64,000 nt of DNA, from positions 159,714 through 223,713 of the forward strand of contig NW_019774003.1 of assembly GCF_001039355.2 (NCBI RefSeq), written 5' to 3'. The notes beneath the pieces were generated by a model. That model was not told the DNA's origin. It was given only the letters and a program-made list of their open reading frames with translations, and did not search any database. Positions 35,001-43,398 of the stretch are shown here, one piece after another (the stretch's first letter is position 1; the number at the start of each line of letters is the position of its first letter). Both the position numbers and the translations under genes were made by a program. Origin of the DNA: Lingula anatina. Lineage: Eukaryota > Brachiopoda > Lingulata > Lingulida > Lingulidae.

Positions 35001-38000
35001 ATATTATATATTTGCAAGAAGTAAAAATTAGAAACATAAGGAATACATCAAAATCTTAACAGGCAAAAAAGAAATGCCATATTTCTCTAAATTCATGCCT
35101 TAATCTTCAGATTTTAAAATTATCTCTCAGTGGCATTAAAATAATAAATATAGATTACATTCATATATAACAATTCTAGAAGTGCTTCTCACCTGTATGG
35201 GTCCATATCCATATGATCCTCATGGTAGATGATGGAATGGAACTTTTTCTTCTCTGTGACTTCTTTAGGGAAGTACTTGTTGGCATGTTCTATGTGCCAC
35301 CTTCCAGTCTCTGGAGACTCAATGGTTCCTGTGAATACTCCACCTAACACACTGCCATACACAGATGACCCGGGCTCACCTGGAAGGGGAGGGGCGCAAA
35401 TATACAGATTAGCTACTATACTGTGGCCCCATTCAGAAAGGGAATTACCAGTCCGAGGATCAAATATGGCAACTCGCTACAAAGCTTGCCAACTAGAACC
35501 GAATAGATATCCTGTGGGGAAGTACGGATTCTAGTGGGTCAGTTAACATAATTCTGTGGGATAAAATACTAAAACTCAGTATCCACAGTTCAAATACATT
35601 CTTAACATCAAGTGGCCAGTGAAAGTCAAACATTTTACATTTGTCAGCTGCATTAACTCAATCTTGTTGTAAACAAAATCGTCCTTATCAAGTACATGTA
35701 TGAATTACCTTTTCCCACTGTACAGAAAAGAAAACTAACTAAACAAGATGATGGAATCTCTATAATGGCTGCCCCCCTGGACTAAATTACTGATATCAAA
35801 ATGCATGAGGATCTGAGGCCAATATTACAGATGGCAGGCATCGTTACCTCTATCTGATAAAACCAAGAGTGAGGGTCAAGGAGGGCCTATCTAACTGGCT
35901 TATCATGTGACTAAGTAAAGACCAATCTTCTACACATAGTACACAAAACAACAAGTTTCTATCTTACTTAAATATCAAACTCAATAGTCATTAGGTATTT
36001 TAATAAAAGTGAAAGTGAAAGTTGATTATAATTTCATTTTTGATATATTCCATTTCATTCAGTGGTTGTAAAAAAATAATTTTAGGGTATGGTATGTGCA
36101 TTATTTCTGTTGTTGTGTCCATTTTGTCAAAAAAAATGTGGTCGAAAAAAATTATGTTGCAGAAAAAAAAAAATCATGCATCCACAAGTTTTCACGAGAA
36201 AAAAAGGAAAATAGCAACACATTAAAGCTAAGCAAATTGTGTCATAAACCAGCTTAATCAAAGGCATGTCATTTTTTAACCAATTTCTGATATGAAGAAA
36301 TTGTGTACATATATGATGACAATTTTAATGACCAAAAAATATATGACCATTATACAAGACACTGTCATATTCAGCAGTGTATATAAGGAAAGTATTTCTA
36401 TATATTTCTGTGGCTGATCTTAAACTTCAGTAGCAAGTATTCTCAATGATGATATGTGTGATTTGGCTGCCACCAAAGGCAATCATATAATAGACTTGGC
36501 AACACACTTATAAGGCGCATTCACAATAAAACTATCGTACTAGGTAGGTAGTTCAAACTTCATTGGGCTCTCGCCTTCTCTTGTATCCAACGTACTCGTA
36601 TAATCACCAGCTAATCTGTATTCTATTCAAAACCAGGAGGAGGTATGTTACTCTGTTCATCTGATTACATTCAGCAGGAGTCCCCACAGAGTCAGTTCAA
36701 AACTACCTAAATTGTTAGTTTGATTGTGAACACAAACATTATAAACATAAAGCAGCATTAAACTGGAGGAAATTTAAGGACGTGGTTTCTATTATTTTCG
36801 ATCACCTCTTGATGTTAATTTTTAACTACTAGTACTTAATTTTGATTTCAACTAGTAAATATTTTAAAGTTTCTACTTATTAGCCAGAGTGACCAGTCAG
36901 TGAGCTGAACAGTAAAAGGTGCATCCAGCAATACTTTGTACACTTACCCCGTAACTGCCCTCTGTATAGAAAACTGGTGTCCAATGGCTTTGTGCTTCCA
37001 TCTCCATATTCGATATCTGCATTTTTACTGAAGATCTTGGAGTCTTTTTGGAGTTCCAAATTAAAATTTCTGGAAAAAAAAGAATGTTTTGGAGTCTTTT
37101 TAAGTATTAAAGGAAACCATCTCCGATAAGGACAAAAATACTGGTTAACGGTATCTTTTTGAAGTTTTAAATAAACAGATAAGAAAGAAATGTTATTCAA
37201 AACACAAACTTACATCAGATTTAATAATGAAAATTGACATCTGAACATGATATCCAAATATGTAATTTGTAGGTGAGAACTAACCAATATAGTTACTTCT
37301 ATTAATACTGTCCAAAATATTATGTGGAATGAACAAAGGATAATATGTCAAATATATCTAAATCTGTCAATCAAAGAAACACCAATAACTGACAAAAGAA
37401 AAGGTAAGATATGTATATTAAGATTTATCCTGTTTAAGATCTACTTATGAACACCTTGATTCATTTCAACCAATTAAGTTGATCTACACCTCTGTAAATA
37501 ATAAAACATTACTGCACTTCCAATCTAGAGATAATACAGGTTTATTGATTTCTCCTGTTAACAATGAGCAAACCTAACATGTACTCAAGATCTGTGTGTG
37601 ACCTGGCATTTTTCATTTTTCTCCTTCTTCAGTTTTTCTTCTCTTAATCCTTTTACTTTCTCTTTGCCTTAGCTTCCACCTCTCTGTTTTTTTAAAAGAA
37701 GAAATGACCAGACCAACAGTTTAATTTACTGACCCCATCAATATACCTTTACACTTTACACTACAATTTTCTGGTTTGAAAGCTAAGGATAACTTTTATG
37801 ATAACAGTCACTGGACTTCTCAATACAGGACTTTTAAAAGCCCATATAAACTGAAACTACCGGGTAATTCAATTTGCAATATACAGTACTAGTGTGCTTC
37901 TACCAGACATGCTGAAAACTTTTCAGAATGGCCAGACGTTTGGGCTGGCAATAATGAAAAATTTGACAAAGCGACTTTTCAGAATGGCCAGACATTTGGA

Positions 38001-39243
38001 CTGGCAGTAATGAAAAATTTGCCGAATAGATTGGATTTTTGTTGGACCGAAAATCACCCTATTCGTTTGAGACAGATATACCAGTACCATCAGGTAGCTT
38101 TAATTTGTTTGTGAATGTAATAGGTTTGAAATGGAAGGGAAAATACGTTTTGGGTTTTATATTATTTTATTAGTGAAGTATGTCGAATGATGACTGTAAA
38201 TTCAAAATTGCGGTTCTTAAAACTCTTGTCGGTCCTTTGCACCAACCAAGTCCAATTCTTTACCAGTCCAGATAAATTTTCCCAGTCATGACCGACACTT
38301 TCAGCATGTCCGTATTACGTATCCCGTATTAAGGGACACCGTATATTTTCACTTACCTGCTGTGAGCTTTAAACATGAGATTAAGGGACTGGTCAGACAG
38401 TGACCATTTGGCTCGGAGATGAAGGTTGTGAAGGTCATCCGCATCGTAATTTAATTCCTCGTAATGGGAAATATAGTCATTCAGTTTGTTCTTTGTGCCT
38501 GAAATATAACACAAAACATTGTAAAAAAATTGTGGTTAAAGTGTTTGTTTTGTTCTACATATTAGGCTCACTTTCTGAGGACAAACCTCATTCAAATGCT
38601 GAACATGCATAAACTTGAATTAAAAATACTGTAAATTATTCTCGTATTTTAATTATTTGGTCATTTTCATCCTTGATTTGGCATGTATGCCTGCATGTTT
38701 TTGTGCACAAATACAAAAGAGAAGAAACAATTAATGCTGCAGTGAAAAGCTTACAGTACTTACATAACTTTTACCCAGAATTTACAAGGTTTGTCATTGT
38801 GATTTCTGAGTCTGTAAGTATGTGTTTGCATCAGTTTACAATATAAAGACATCTTTATGGCATCTTTGTTGATTAAGCATGGCCTACATAAAATGCTTTT
38901 CCACAAACCCAAGGACAAGGTAATAAGTGCATTAAATACTAGGTAATGATCCCAGGCTGTTGTTTGAGGGGGAAGAATAAACGTATCACTGTCAGTCTAC
39001 TTCAAATAGCAACTCATCAGAGCTATAATACATATACTGTTATTTGCTCATGTCATTTACCATACCTGTTGAACCCTCCTCAGCTAAAAGCTATACTGCA
39101 ATTTTATACCATAAAAATATTATAGCATTGTAAGGAATAACCCCACGTTGTCGCAGTCACGACCAACCCCTAGACTCACCTGATCTGCATCGAAGCTGCA
39201 GACAGATCACCACCATTACCCATGCTATCCTTCTGCACTTCAT
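25956..39243 (-). CDS. ADAM10: ADAM10-like metalloprotease, copy A (16 exons, no membrane anchor)
   Basis: Exons: 39180-39243, 38357-38498, 36948-37069, 35193-35379, 34242-34344, 33388-33588, 32820-32966, 32152-32335, 31600-31793, 30899-31088, 29603-29768, 29030-29137, 28702-28786, 27192-27318, 26568-26684, 25956-26044. They join in phase to 2226 nt (741 residues plus stop). Domain order: signal peptide, prodomain with AQCGNSN cysteine, reprolysin domain with [11 protein letters not shown] zinc site and Met-turn, disintegrin and cysteine-rich region, ending GPLSRL then TAG. Human ADAM10 continues at this point into stalk, transmembrane helix and tail; no such exon was found further along. Prodomain sites RAKR and RQKR of copy B are RAKW and WQKR here, though an upstream RVKR remains. 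Known ADAM10 sheds Notch and other surface proteins; a soluble product is inferred. Intron 12 is AT-AC. Confidence 0.9.
26568..26684 (-). CDS. ADAM10: ADAM10 copy A exon 15 (cysteine-rich)
   Basis: Encodes [20 protein letters not shown] to [10 protein letters not shown]. The duplicate at 22710-22826 differs by Ile to Thr in KIVTNGD. Confidence 0.9.
27192..27318 (-). CDS. ADAM10: ADAM10 copy A exon 14 (cysteine-rich)
   Basis: Encodes [20 protein letters not shown] and [12 protein letters not shown], aligned with human QCAGSICEKYGLEEC and CHVCC. An identical copy is at 23333-23459 in the tandem unit. Confidence 0.92.
27330..27700 (+). repeat. Intronic repeat pair, copy 1 (without MITE)
   Basis: Shares GAAGTGAGTTATCCTTACCT, AACAGTGTGAAGGCTTACTG and other blocks with 30046-30640 in the same orientation. 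It shows the empty site ATGTAAGTGTC where the other copy has a MITE. Confidence 0.75.
28185..28411 (+). mobile_element. Possible solo LTR in copy A intron 13
   Basis: Starts TGTCGGGAGCGTC with an internal hairpin (28188-28197 with 28210-28219), has a TATA box TATAAAAG (28324-28331) and AATAAA (28365-28370), and is followed by TGGCGCACACAC, which could be a tRNA primer site. This promoter-plus-polyA order is typical of an LTR. No second LTR or internal genes were seen. Confidence 0.35.
28702..28786 (-). CDS. ADAM10: ADAM10 copy A exon 13 (cysteine-rich), AC acceptor
   Basis: Begins after CTCAC (AC at 28787-28788) and encodes [20 protein letters not shown] and NTKVCKQG. 85 nt, phase 2 in, phase 0 out. 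Upstream GCTTTAAC (28798-28805, minus) fits the U12 branch site about 12 nt from the acceptor. Confidence 0.88.
28787..29029 (-). other. U12-type AT-AC intron of ADAM10 copy A
   Basis: 243-nt intron with donor ATATCCTTGG and acceptor CTCAC, branch-like GCTTTAAC. Found because canonical GT-AG choices break the protein. The same donor is present in copy B at 63972. Confidence 0.85.
29030..29137 (-). CDS. ADAM10: ADAM10 copy A exon 12 (disintegrin), U12-type donor
   Basis: Encodes [20 protein letters not shown] to NEQQIC plus two bases of Lys. It ends at ATATCCTT, the U12 AT-AC donor consensus. No GT donor gives the right frame. Joining to exon 13 restores [12 protein letters not shown], aligned with human ICNGFTALCPAS. 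Confidence 0.88.
29603..29768 (-). CDS. ADAM10: ADAM10 copy A exon 11 (disintegrin)
   Basis: Encodes [20 protein letters not shown] then GECTDKCC and [10 protein letters not shown], the disintegrin start found in all ADAMs. Copy B has PGKVC, like human PGKQC. Confidence 0.96.
30046..30640 (+). repeat. Intronic repeat pair, copy 2 (interrupted by MITE)
   Basis: Second copy of the 27330-27700 repeat, split at 30366/30589 by the MITE. Confidence 0.75.
30367..30588. repeat. GATCGATCT-type MITE inserted in copy A intron 10
   Basis: About 222 bp. Its ends contain CCATAGATTTTAGATCGATC and, inverted, CCATTTCCATAGATTAGATC. It is flanked by TAAG on both sides, and the related repeat at 27580-27690 shows the uninterrupted TAAG. 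Two further copies are at 40714-40935 and 40936-41168. Confidence 0.8.
30899..31088 (-). CDS. ADAM10: ADAM10 copy A exon 10 (third zinc His, Met-turn)
   Basis: Starts [20 protein letters not shown] and continues [20 protein letters not shown], equivalent to human [24 protein letters not shown] with the Met-turn. Confidence 0.96.
31600..31793 (-). CDS. ADAM10: ADAM10 copy A exon 9 (zinc-binding motif)
   Basis: Contains [20 protein letters not shown] and [13 protein letters not shown], the zinc site with catalytic Glu. The third His is the first codon of exon 10. The motif is intact, so catalysis is possible. Confidence 0.97.
32152..32335 (-). CDS. ADAM10: ADAM10 copy A exon 8 (catalytic domain)
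   Basis: Contains [20 protein letters not shown] and GLAWEGSK. Copy B has GLAWVGSSG like human GLAWVGAPSG, so copy A is altered just before the active-site exon. About twelve residue changes from copy B. Confidence 0.95.
32820..32966 (-). CDS. ADAM10: ADAM10 copy A exon 7 (catalytic domain)
   Basis: Encodes [20 protein letters not shown] to [10 protein letters not shown], matching human EAVIAQISSHVKAIDTIYQ. Phase 0 at both ends, donor GTAAGT. Confidence 0.95.
33388..33588 (-). CDS. ADAM10: ADAM10 copy A exon 6 (prodomain/catalytic junction)
   Basis: 67 codons. Carries [20 protein letters not shown], where copy B has [20 protein letters not shown], so the furin-type RQKR is WQKR (AGG to TGG). 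RVKR six residues upstream still fits a furin consensus. About ten residue differences from copy B, the most of any prodomain exon. Confidence 0.93.
34242..34344 (-). CDS. ADAM10: ADAM10 copy A exon 5 (cysteine-switch region)
   Basis: Encodes [20 protein letters not shown] and [14 protein letters not shown]. The cysteine aligns with human GGCADHS, which helps keep the enzyme latent. Donor GTAGGT is weaker than copy B's GTAAGG. Confidence 0.93.
35193..35379 (-). CDS. ADAM10: ADAM10 copy A exon 4 (prodomain)
   Basis: Encodes [20 protein letters not shown] to [17 protein letters not shown], aligned with human GEEGSFSHGSVIDGRF and FHSVIYHEDD. One residue differs from copy B (FPKEV/FSKEV). Confidence 0.95.
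35425..35541 (+). repeat. Truncated Harbinger-like MITE in copy A intron 4
   Basis: GGCCCCATTCAGAAAGGG, CAAATATGGC, GAATAGATATCC and GTGGGGAAGTA match 12613-12787, but the right terminal repeat is missing. Absent from the matching intron of copy B. Confidence 0.6.
36514..36732. repeat. GCGCATTC-type MITE in copy A intron 3
   Basis: Ends GGCGCATTCACAATAAAACT and, inverted, GTGTTCACAATCAAACTAAC. The same element sits at the equivalent place in copy B (53901-54115), so it was present before the ADAM10 duplication. Confidence 0.75.
36948..37069 (-). CDS. ADAM10: ADAM10 copy A exon 3 (prodomain)
   Basis: Encodes [20 protein letters not shown] and [21 protein letters not shown]. The protein is identical to copy B exon 3. 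Confidence 0.94.
37913..38030. repeat. Two-copy tandem repeat (about 60 bp)
   Basis: ACTTTTCAGAATGGCCAGAC and CTGGCA-TAATGAAAAATTTG occur twice in copy A intron 2, with a few substitutions. Confidence 0.75.
38357..38498 (-). CDS. ADAM10: ADAM10 copy A exon 2 (prodomain)
   Basis: Encodes [20 protein letters not shown] and [16 protein letters not shown]. The RAKR convertase-type site of copy B and human ADAM10 is RAKW (CGG to TGG). A second change turns LNLRF into LNLMF. Confidence 0.93.
39180..39243 (-). CDS. ADAM10: ADAM10 copy A exon 1 (signal peptide)
   Basis: ATG at 39241-39243, [20 protein letters not shown] then split glycine. The ATG used two codons earlier in copy B is ACG here, so translation should start at this second Met. 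Confidence 0.88.
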
Positions 39244-40002
39244 CTCCGTTTGTCAACTGTTGCACGTGTTGTAAAGTTGTTTTTGAAAAGAGAAAAATGC
39301 AAAATTCCAGAGTACTATCGATACACGTTTAGCCTTTTATTTTCCTGCTCTGCGTTTCTGACGTCTACATATATTCTATAACATAGCACTTCAGCAAAAC
39401 ATTACATTCCTCCCCCCTTGAATAAAGAGGTATGCAACTACGTAGGTCTTGTCTTTAACATATATAAAATCTCAAAAAATGAATTCTGAAAATGATGCAA
39501 AGAGAAAAGAAAGATTGCATTAAAGAACTGAGCCTTACTATGGCTATTGGCGCAGTTACTGTGGAAATGAATCATAAAATGTTTGCTTGGCACAAGTGAA
39601 TTATAACGTTTATAAAATTGAGCACAGTTTTTTTTAGTCTGTTAATTATGAGTATAGCATCATATGAAAGTTGTTCATTCAGTCTTTGGCAGTAAGTAAA
39701 GAGATATACTGGTAGTCAACTAAAATATAATAATACTGCAAACACTTAAGAAAATGTCATCAGTCATCAGTCATCAGTCTTTGGCAATAAGTAAAGAGAT
39801 ATACTGGTAGTCAATTAAAATCTAATAATACTGCAAGCACTTGAGAGAATGTCATCATATTTATCATAACTTGTTTCATGACATGGATAACAATAAAAGA
39901 TGTTTCAAATTATTAAGAGATTGATCCTATGGTAAGGGTACGTAGACTGTCCTTCCCTGTATATGCTCAATAAGAACTGCAATTAGGCACTATTCTGGCC
40001 TT
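39244..40002. other. Left part of the ADAM10 head-to-head spacer
   Basis: Upstream of copy A. Contains an E-box CACGTG near 39263 and a two-copy tandem repeat of about 97 bp (about 39679-39860, TAAGTAAAGAGATATACTGG). No promoter resembling that of copy B was seen. Confidence 0.5.
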
Positions 40003-40395
40003 TTAGTGCGTGTTCATTATAAAATCCTTGAATTTTGAAGGCAGGTTACATTCAAGTCTGGGCCTTTCTGGTGGCATTAATGTTGCCCTATATAGTGCCA
40101 TCTGATGATTGGCTGGTTTGAGTTGCTGAAGTTGATAGGTTTGGTCCTCTTCATCATCATCAGATGATGGGACGTCTTCTGGGTTCGCAGGAGAGGGCTT
40201 GAATCTCGATGAATTCCTGGTAACCATCTTCCCATTCCATGCAGCAGTTAACATTGACCCCTTCTGCTCACACACAACGAGGGGTTTTGGGTCAAAAGGT
40301 GGGTCAGCCTTCTTCCATCCTTCTTTCTTCAGTAGCACAGGATCACCAACCTTGATTGGAGATTCTTTAACATAGGGCTTTATTGTTATCTCCAT
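40003..40395 (-). mobile_element. Ty3/gypsy integrase C-terminal fragment, intact 130-codon frame
   Basis: Starts with ATG and contains IKVGDPVLLKKEGWKKADPP, FDPKPLVVCEQKGS and MVTRNSSRFKP, the pattern of the integrase C-terminal (GPY/F-like, chromodomain-adjacent) region of gypsy-type Pol. No RT, RNase H or integrase core was found around it, so it is a fragment. The open frame between the two ADAM10 genes could be a young remnant or part of a domesticated gene. Confidence 0.6.
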
Positions 40396-40713
40396 AGTTT
40401 AAGGTGTCTAGAAATCAAAGATCAAACAAATTATTAATAAAAAACAAAGAAAAGCGAAAAAAAAATTAAAATTTATTGCCTTCAAAACAAAAAAAAATTT
40501 TAATTGAACCTAAAAAATGTAAGAACGGTCTTAATTGTTATTAATATATCTATCGTTCGTGCCTCAGCTAGTAGATGGCGATGTCCTGATCAGCTGGATA
40601 CGTGAACACACATTCAAAGCGCATGCAGACACAAAATGTACATATCTATAATTAAAAATTAGATCAATTGCTGACATTGAACAAACATTTGTCCAAGCCT
40701 GACTTCACATTTA

Positions 40714-40935
40714 GACCCCATTTCCAGAGATTAGATCTATCTACTTTAGATCGACCTAACTTTCTGGGGGTTCACGCTAAATAGCTGTCAGCCGAGCGGA
40801 CACGAAAGTTAATTACCCCCTTACAGCTTGTAGTAGCTAGGCGGGACGGGCATTTAAGCCGGATTATATGAAGTAATCTAGTGAGACTCCCCGCGGGGAT
40901 AGATCGATCTAAAAGCTCTGGGAATACAGCCTTAG
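40714..40935. repeat. GATCGATCT-type MITE in spacer, copy 1
   Basis: CCATTTCCAGAGATTAGATC at the left, GATAGATCGATCTAAAAGC at the right, interior GGGGGTTCACGCTAAATA and GCGGGACGGGCATTTAAGCC shared with 30367-30588. Confidence 0.8.
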
Positions 40936-41168
40936 GGTGCTTTCCCAGAGATTTAGATCGATCTTAAGATTAAGTTTTAGATCGACCTAACTCCCTGGGG
41001 GTTCACGCTAAATATTGCAGTCAGCCGAGCGGGCACCATATATAGTTAATTACACCCTTACAGCTTTTAGTAGGCGGGACAGACGCTTAAGCCGGCCAAG
41101 CTGACAGTAATCTAGTGAGACTCCCCACAGGGATAGATCGATCTTAAAATCTATGGAAATGGGGTGTT
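40936..41168. repeat. GATCGATCT-type MITE in spacer, copy 2
   Basis: Head-to-tail with the previous copy, same orientation. Ends with AAAATCTATGGAAATGGGGT. Confidence 0.8.
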
Positions 41169-41267
41169 AGAGACCATATGAACGACTGGTGTGAAAGACG
41201 CAATGACCGATCGCACCTACTGCATCAGTAAAGTAATCTTGCGATTATCTCATCGAGGAAGTAGATT

Positions 41268-41279
41268 CGCGCATGCGCA
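41268..41279. promoter_or_regulatory. NRF1-type palindrome upstream of ADAM10 copy B
   Basis: CGCGCATGCGCA fits the NRF1 consensus YGCGCAYGCGCR exactly and lies 108 bp before the copy B ATG. Copy A has no equivalent, since the two 5' flanks stop matching a few bases before the start codon. Confidence 0.55.
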
Positions 41280-41386
41280 AACTCTAGGTGTGTCGACTAA
41301 ACTTCCTGCTTTATTGTGTTGAGTCGTTTGTCGCCACAGGACCTTCATTTGGGCGAAAAAATAAGCTTAAACTAGCTAGTTTACAA

Positions 41387-41456
41387 ATGGAGATGAAGTG
41401 CAGAAGGATAGCATGGGTAACGGTGGTGATCTGTCTGCAGCTTCGATACGGATCAG
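41387..41456 (+). CDS. ADAM10: ADAM10 copy B exon 1 (signal peptide)
   Basis: [20 protein letters not shown] then YGS and split Gly. The first ATG (41387) or the second (41393) could start; an upstream in-frame stop is absent within the 5' UTR, so 41387 is the conservative choice. Confidence 0.85.
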
Positions 41457-43328
41457 GTGAGTCTAAAGGGTTAAAAACTGGGGGATATCGTTATCTTGTA
41501 CAGGCCAGAGCCGAGGACAAAATTTAGATGAGTAATACGTTGGTCGTGACTGTGCGACAACATAAATAAACACTTACGACACAGTTTTGTCGGAGGCACT
41601 TTTTCTTTGCAGTGTCATTCGACTGTTCTCTCTTGTATGTTCAATTTAACACCATTAAGTAGGTACAGTATATGCGTAGTACCAAACTCGTTTAACAAAT
41701 AACCCTAAATTTAAGAATAAATATATCTACACAAATGTGTACAAATTTTACTTACATACAGATTTACAACCTACATAATTCTTCATTATTTCATACAGAT
41801 GAATAACAGGCAACTGGATACGTAGCTCACATGAAATTCTTATAAGTAGTGTTAAGTGGTCATGAGACATTTTTAGGCAGTACAGGTACACTGTATTCAC
41901 CCCATCTGTTCAGCAGCAGAGTATGAGTCAGTCAACGCTAGAATTATTTTATAATCCTTTCAAATATATATCTCGCTCTGACATAATACCTAGAGTTATA
42001 GTGTTTACATTTGTGGCTATTGTTTTTCATTGTGACCCTTGTGCTTTTAATGCTGATCAGAAGTGAAACCCAGATGTATTAAACATGGTGATTGGATAAC
42101 CATAATAGATTAAAAAAGAATGCAAGTTTATTAAAAACCTAGAGTAGTCTGCTTTATAATCATTGAATCTAAACAAAAGCACGGAGGGAAGAGTTTTGTG
42201 TGCATGTGAAAATTAGAAAGCCTAGTCCCTTGAATAACAATTAGAGATAATCTGTGTGCAGTAAATGAAGTTAACAGTACCCTGTTAACTGTACACAAGT
42301 TTGAAATTGTTGAAATACAAGTGGACTTATGTTAATAAGATAATGTTATTGTGTTTTAGTACACATCCATCTCTTATAACAGTATTAAAATTTTAACATT
42401 TTTATTTCATTAATTTCAAAAGTAAAAAAAAAAAGATTGACTTGGATTAAAGTCATAATACTAATTTTCATAAATTGTACCAAAAAATTAGCATCAAATA
42501 AAGCAAAGCTCATTATCCATACCTGCAAACTAGCCTAGAAAGCAAAACAATTTGGCTGATAGATTTTGTAAAATGTCATCAAAACATTAATTGTTTAATA
42601 TCTATAAGAAATATTGTTTTTGATGTGACAGTGTATTTTTTAATTAATATAATATATTTTTATTTATCTTATTAAATTGTCACAAAAACAAAATGCAATT
42701 TAGTTGAAATGATAGATTTTATATTAGACATGAACCGTGTAAGGAGACGGCGGCGACAATGCACACATTGTTATTTCCTGTGTCTTAGTCACAGAGCAGA
42801 TATTACGAGGAGACTGCAGATTTATGTGTATTATATCATAAATGACCTGTAGCTGTTGAAGTATACATAGCTATACATTCAGTGGTTGCACATTGCATGT
42901 TTATATAGATCCACATGATATATAGATGTGGTAGATATAGCATGTGAAGTAAATGAGGTGAAGGAAAGACATTTTGAAGTTGGAGAAGCACTAACCAGAA
43001 CTTAATTATTTATGCAGGTGGAACTTGTTTGTTGCCAGGGGTGATCAACACCAGTATGTTGTTATGATTTTGCATGATAACAAATGAATAAAAAATACAG
43101 TCATTAAAAGTTAATTAATTAAAATTATGAATAAAAAGGTCAACATTTTCCCATTTTATCAGTTGCTGATTTCATTTTCAAGGTATAGTCTGGTCTAACC
43201 ATTTGTTAAAAAAAGTTTATAAAAAGTATTTGTGTCTTGTATGAAATTATGCAGTGCTTACAGCCTCATATTAATTAAAATGTCTTAGATGATTTCTCTG
43301 CTCAAATATCCAGCTTGAGAACACTTTC

Positions 43329-43398
<70 letters not shown>

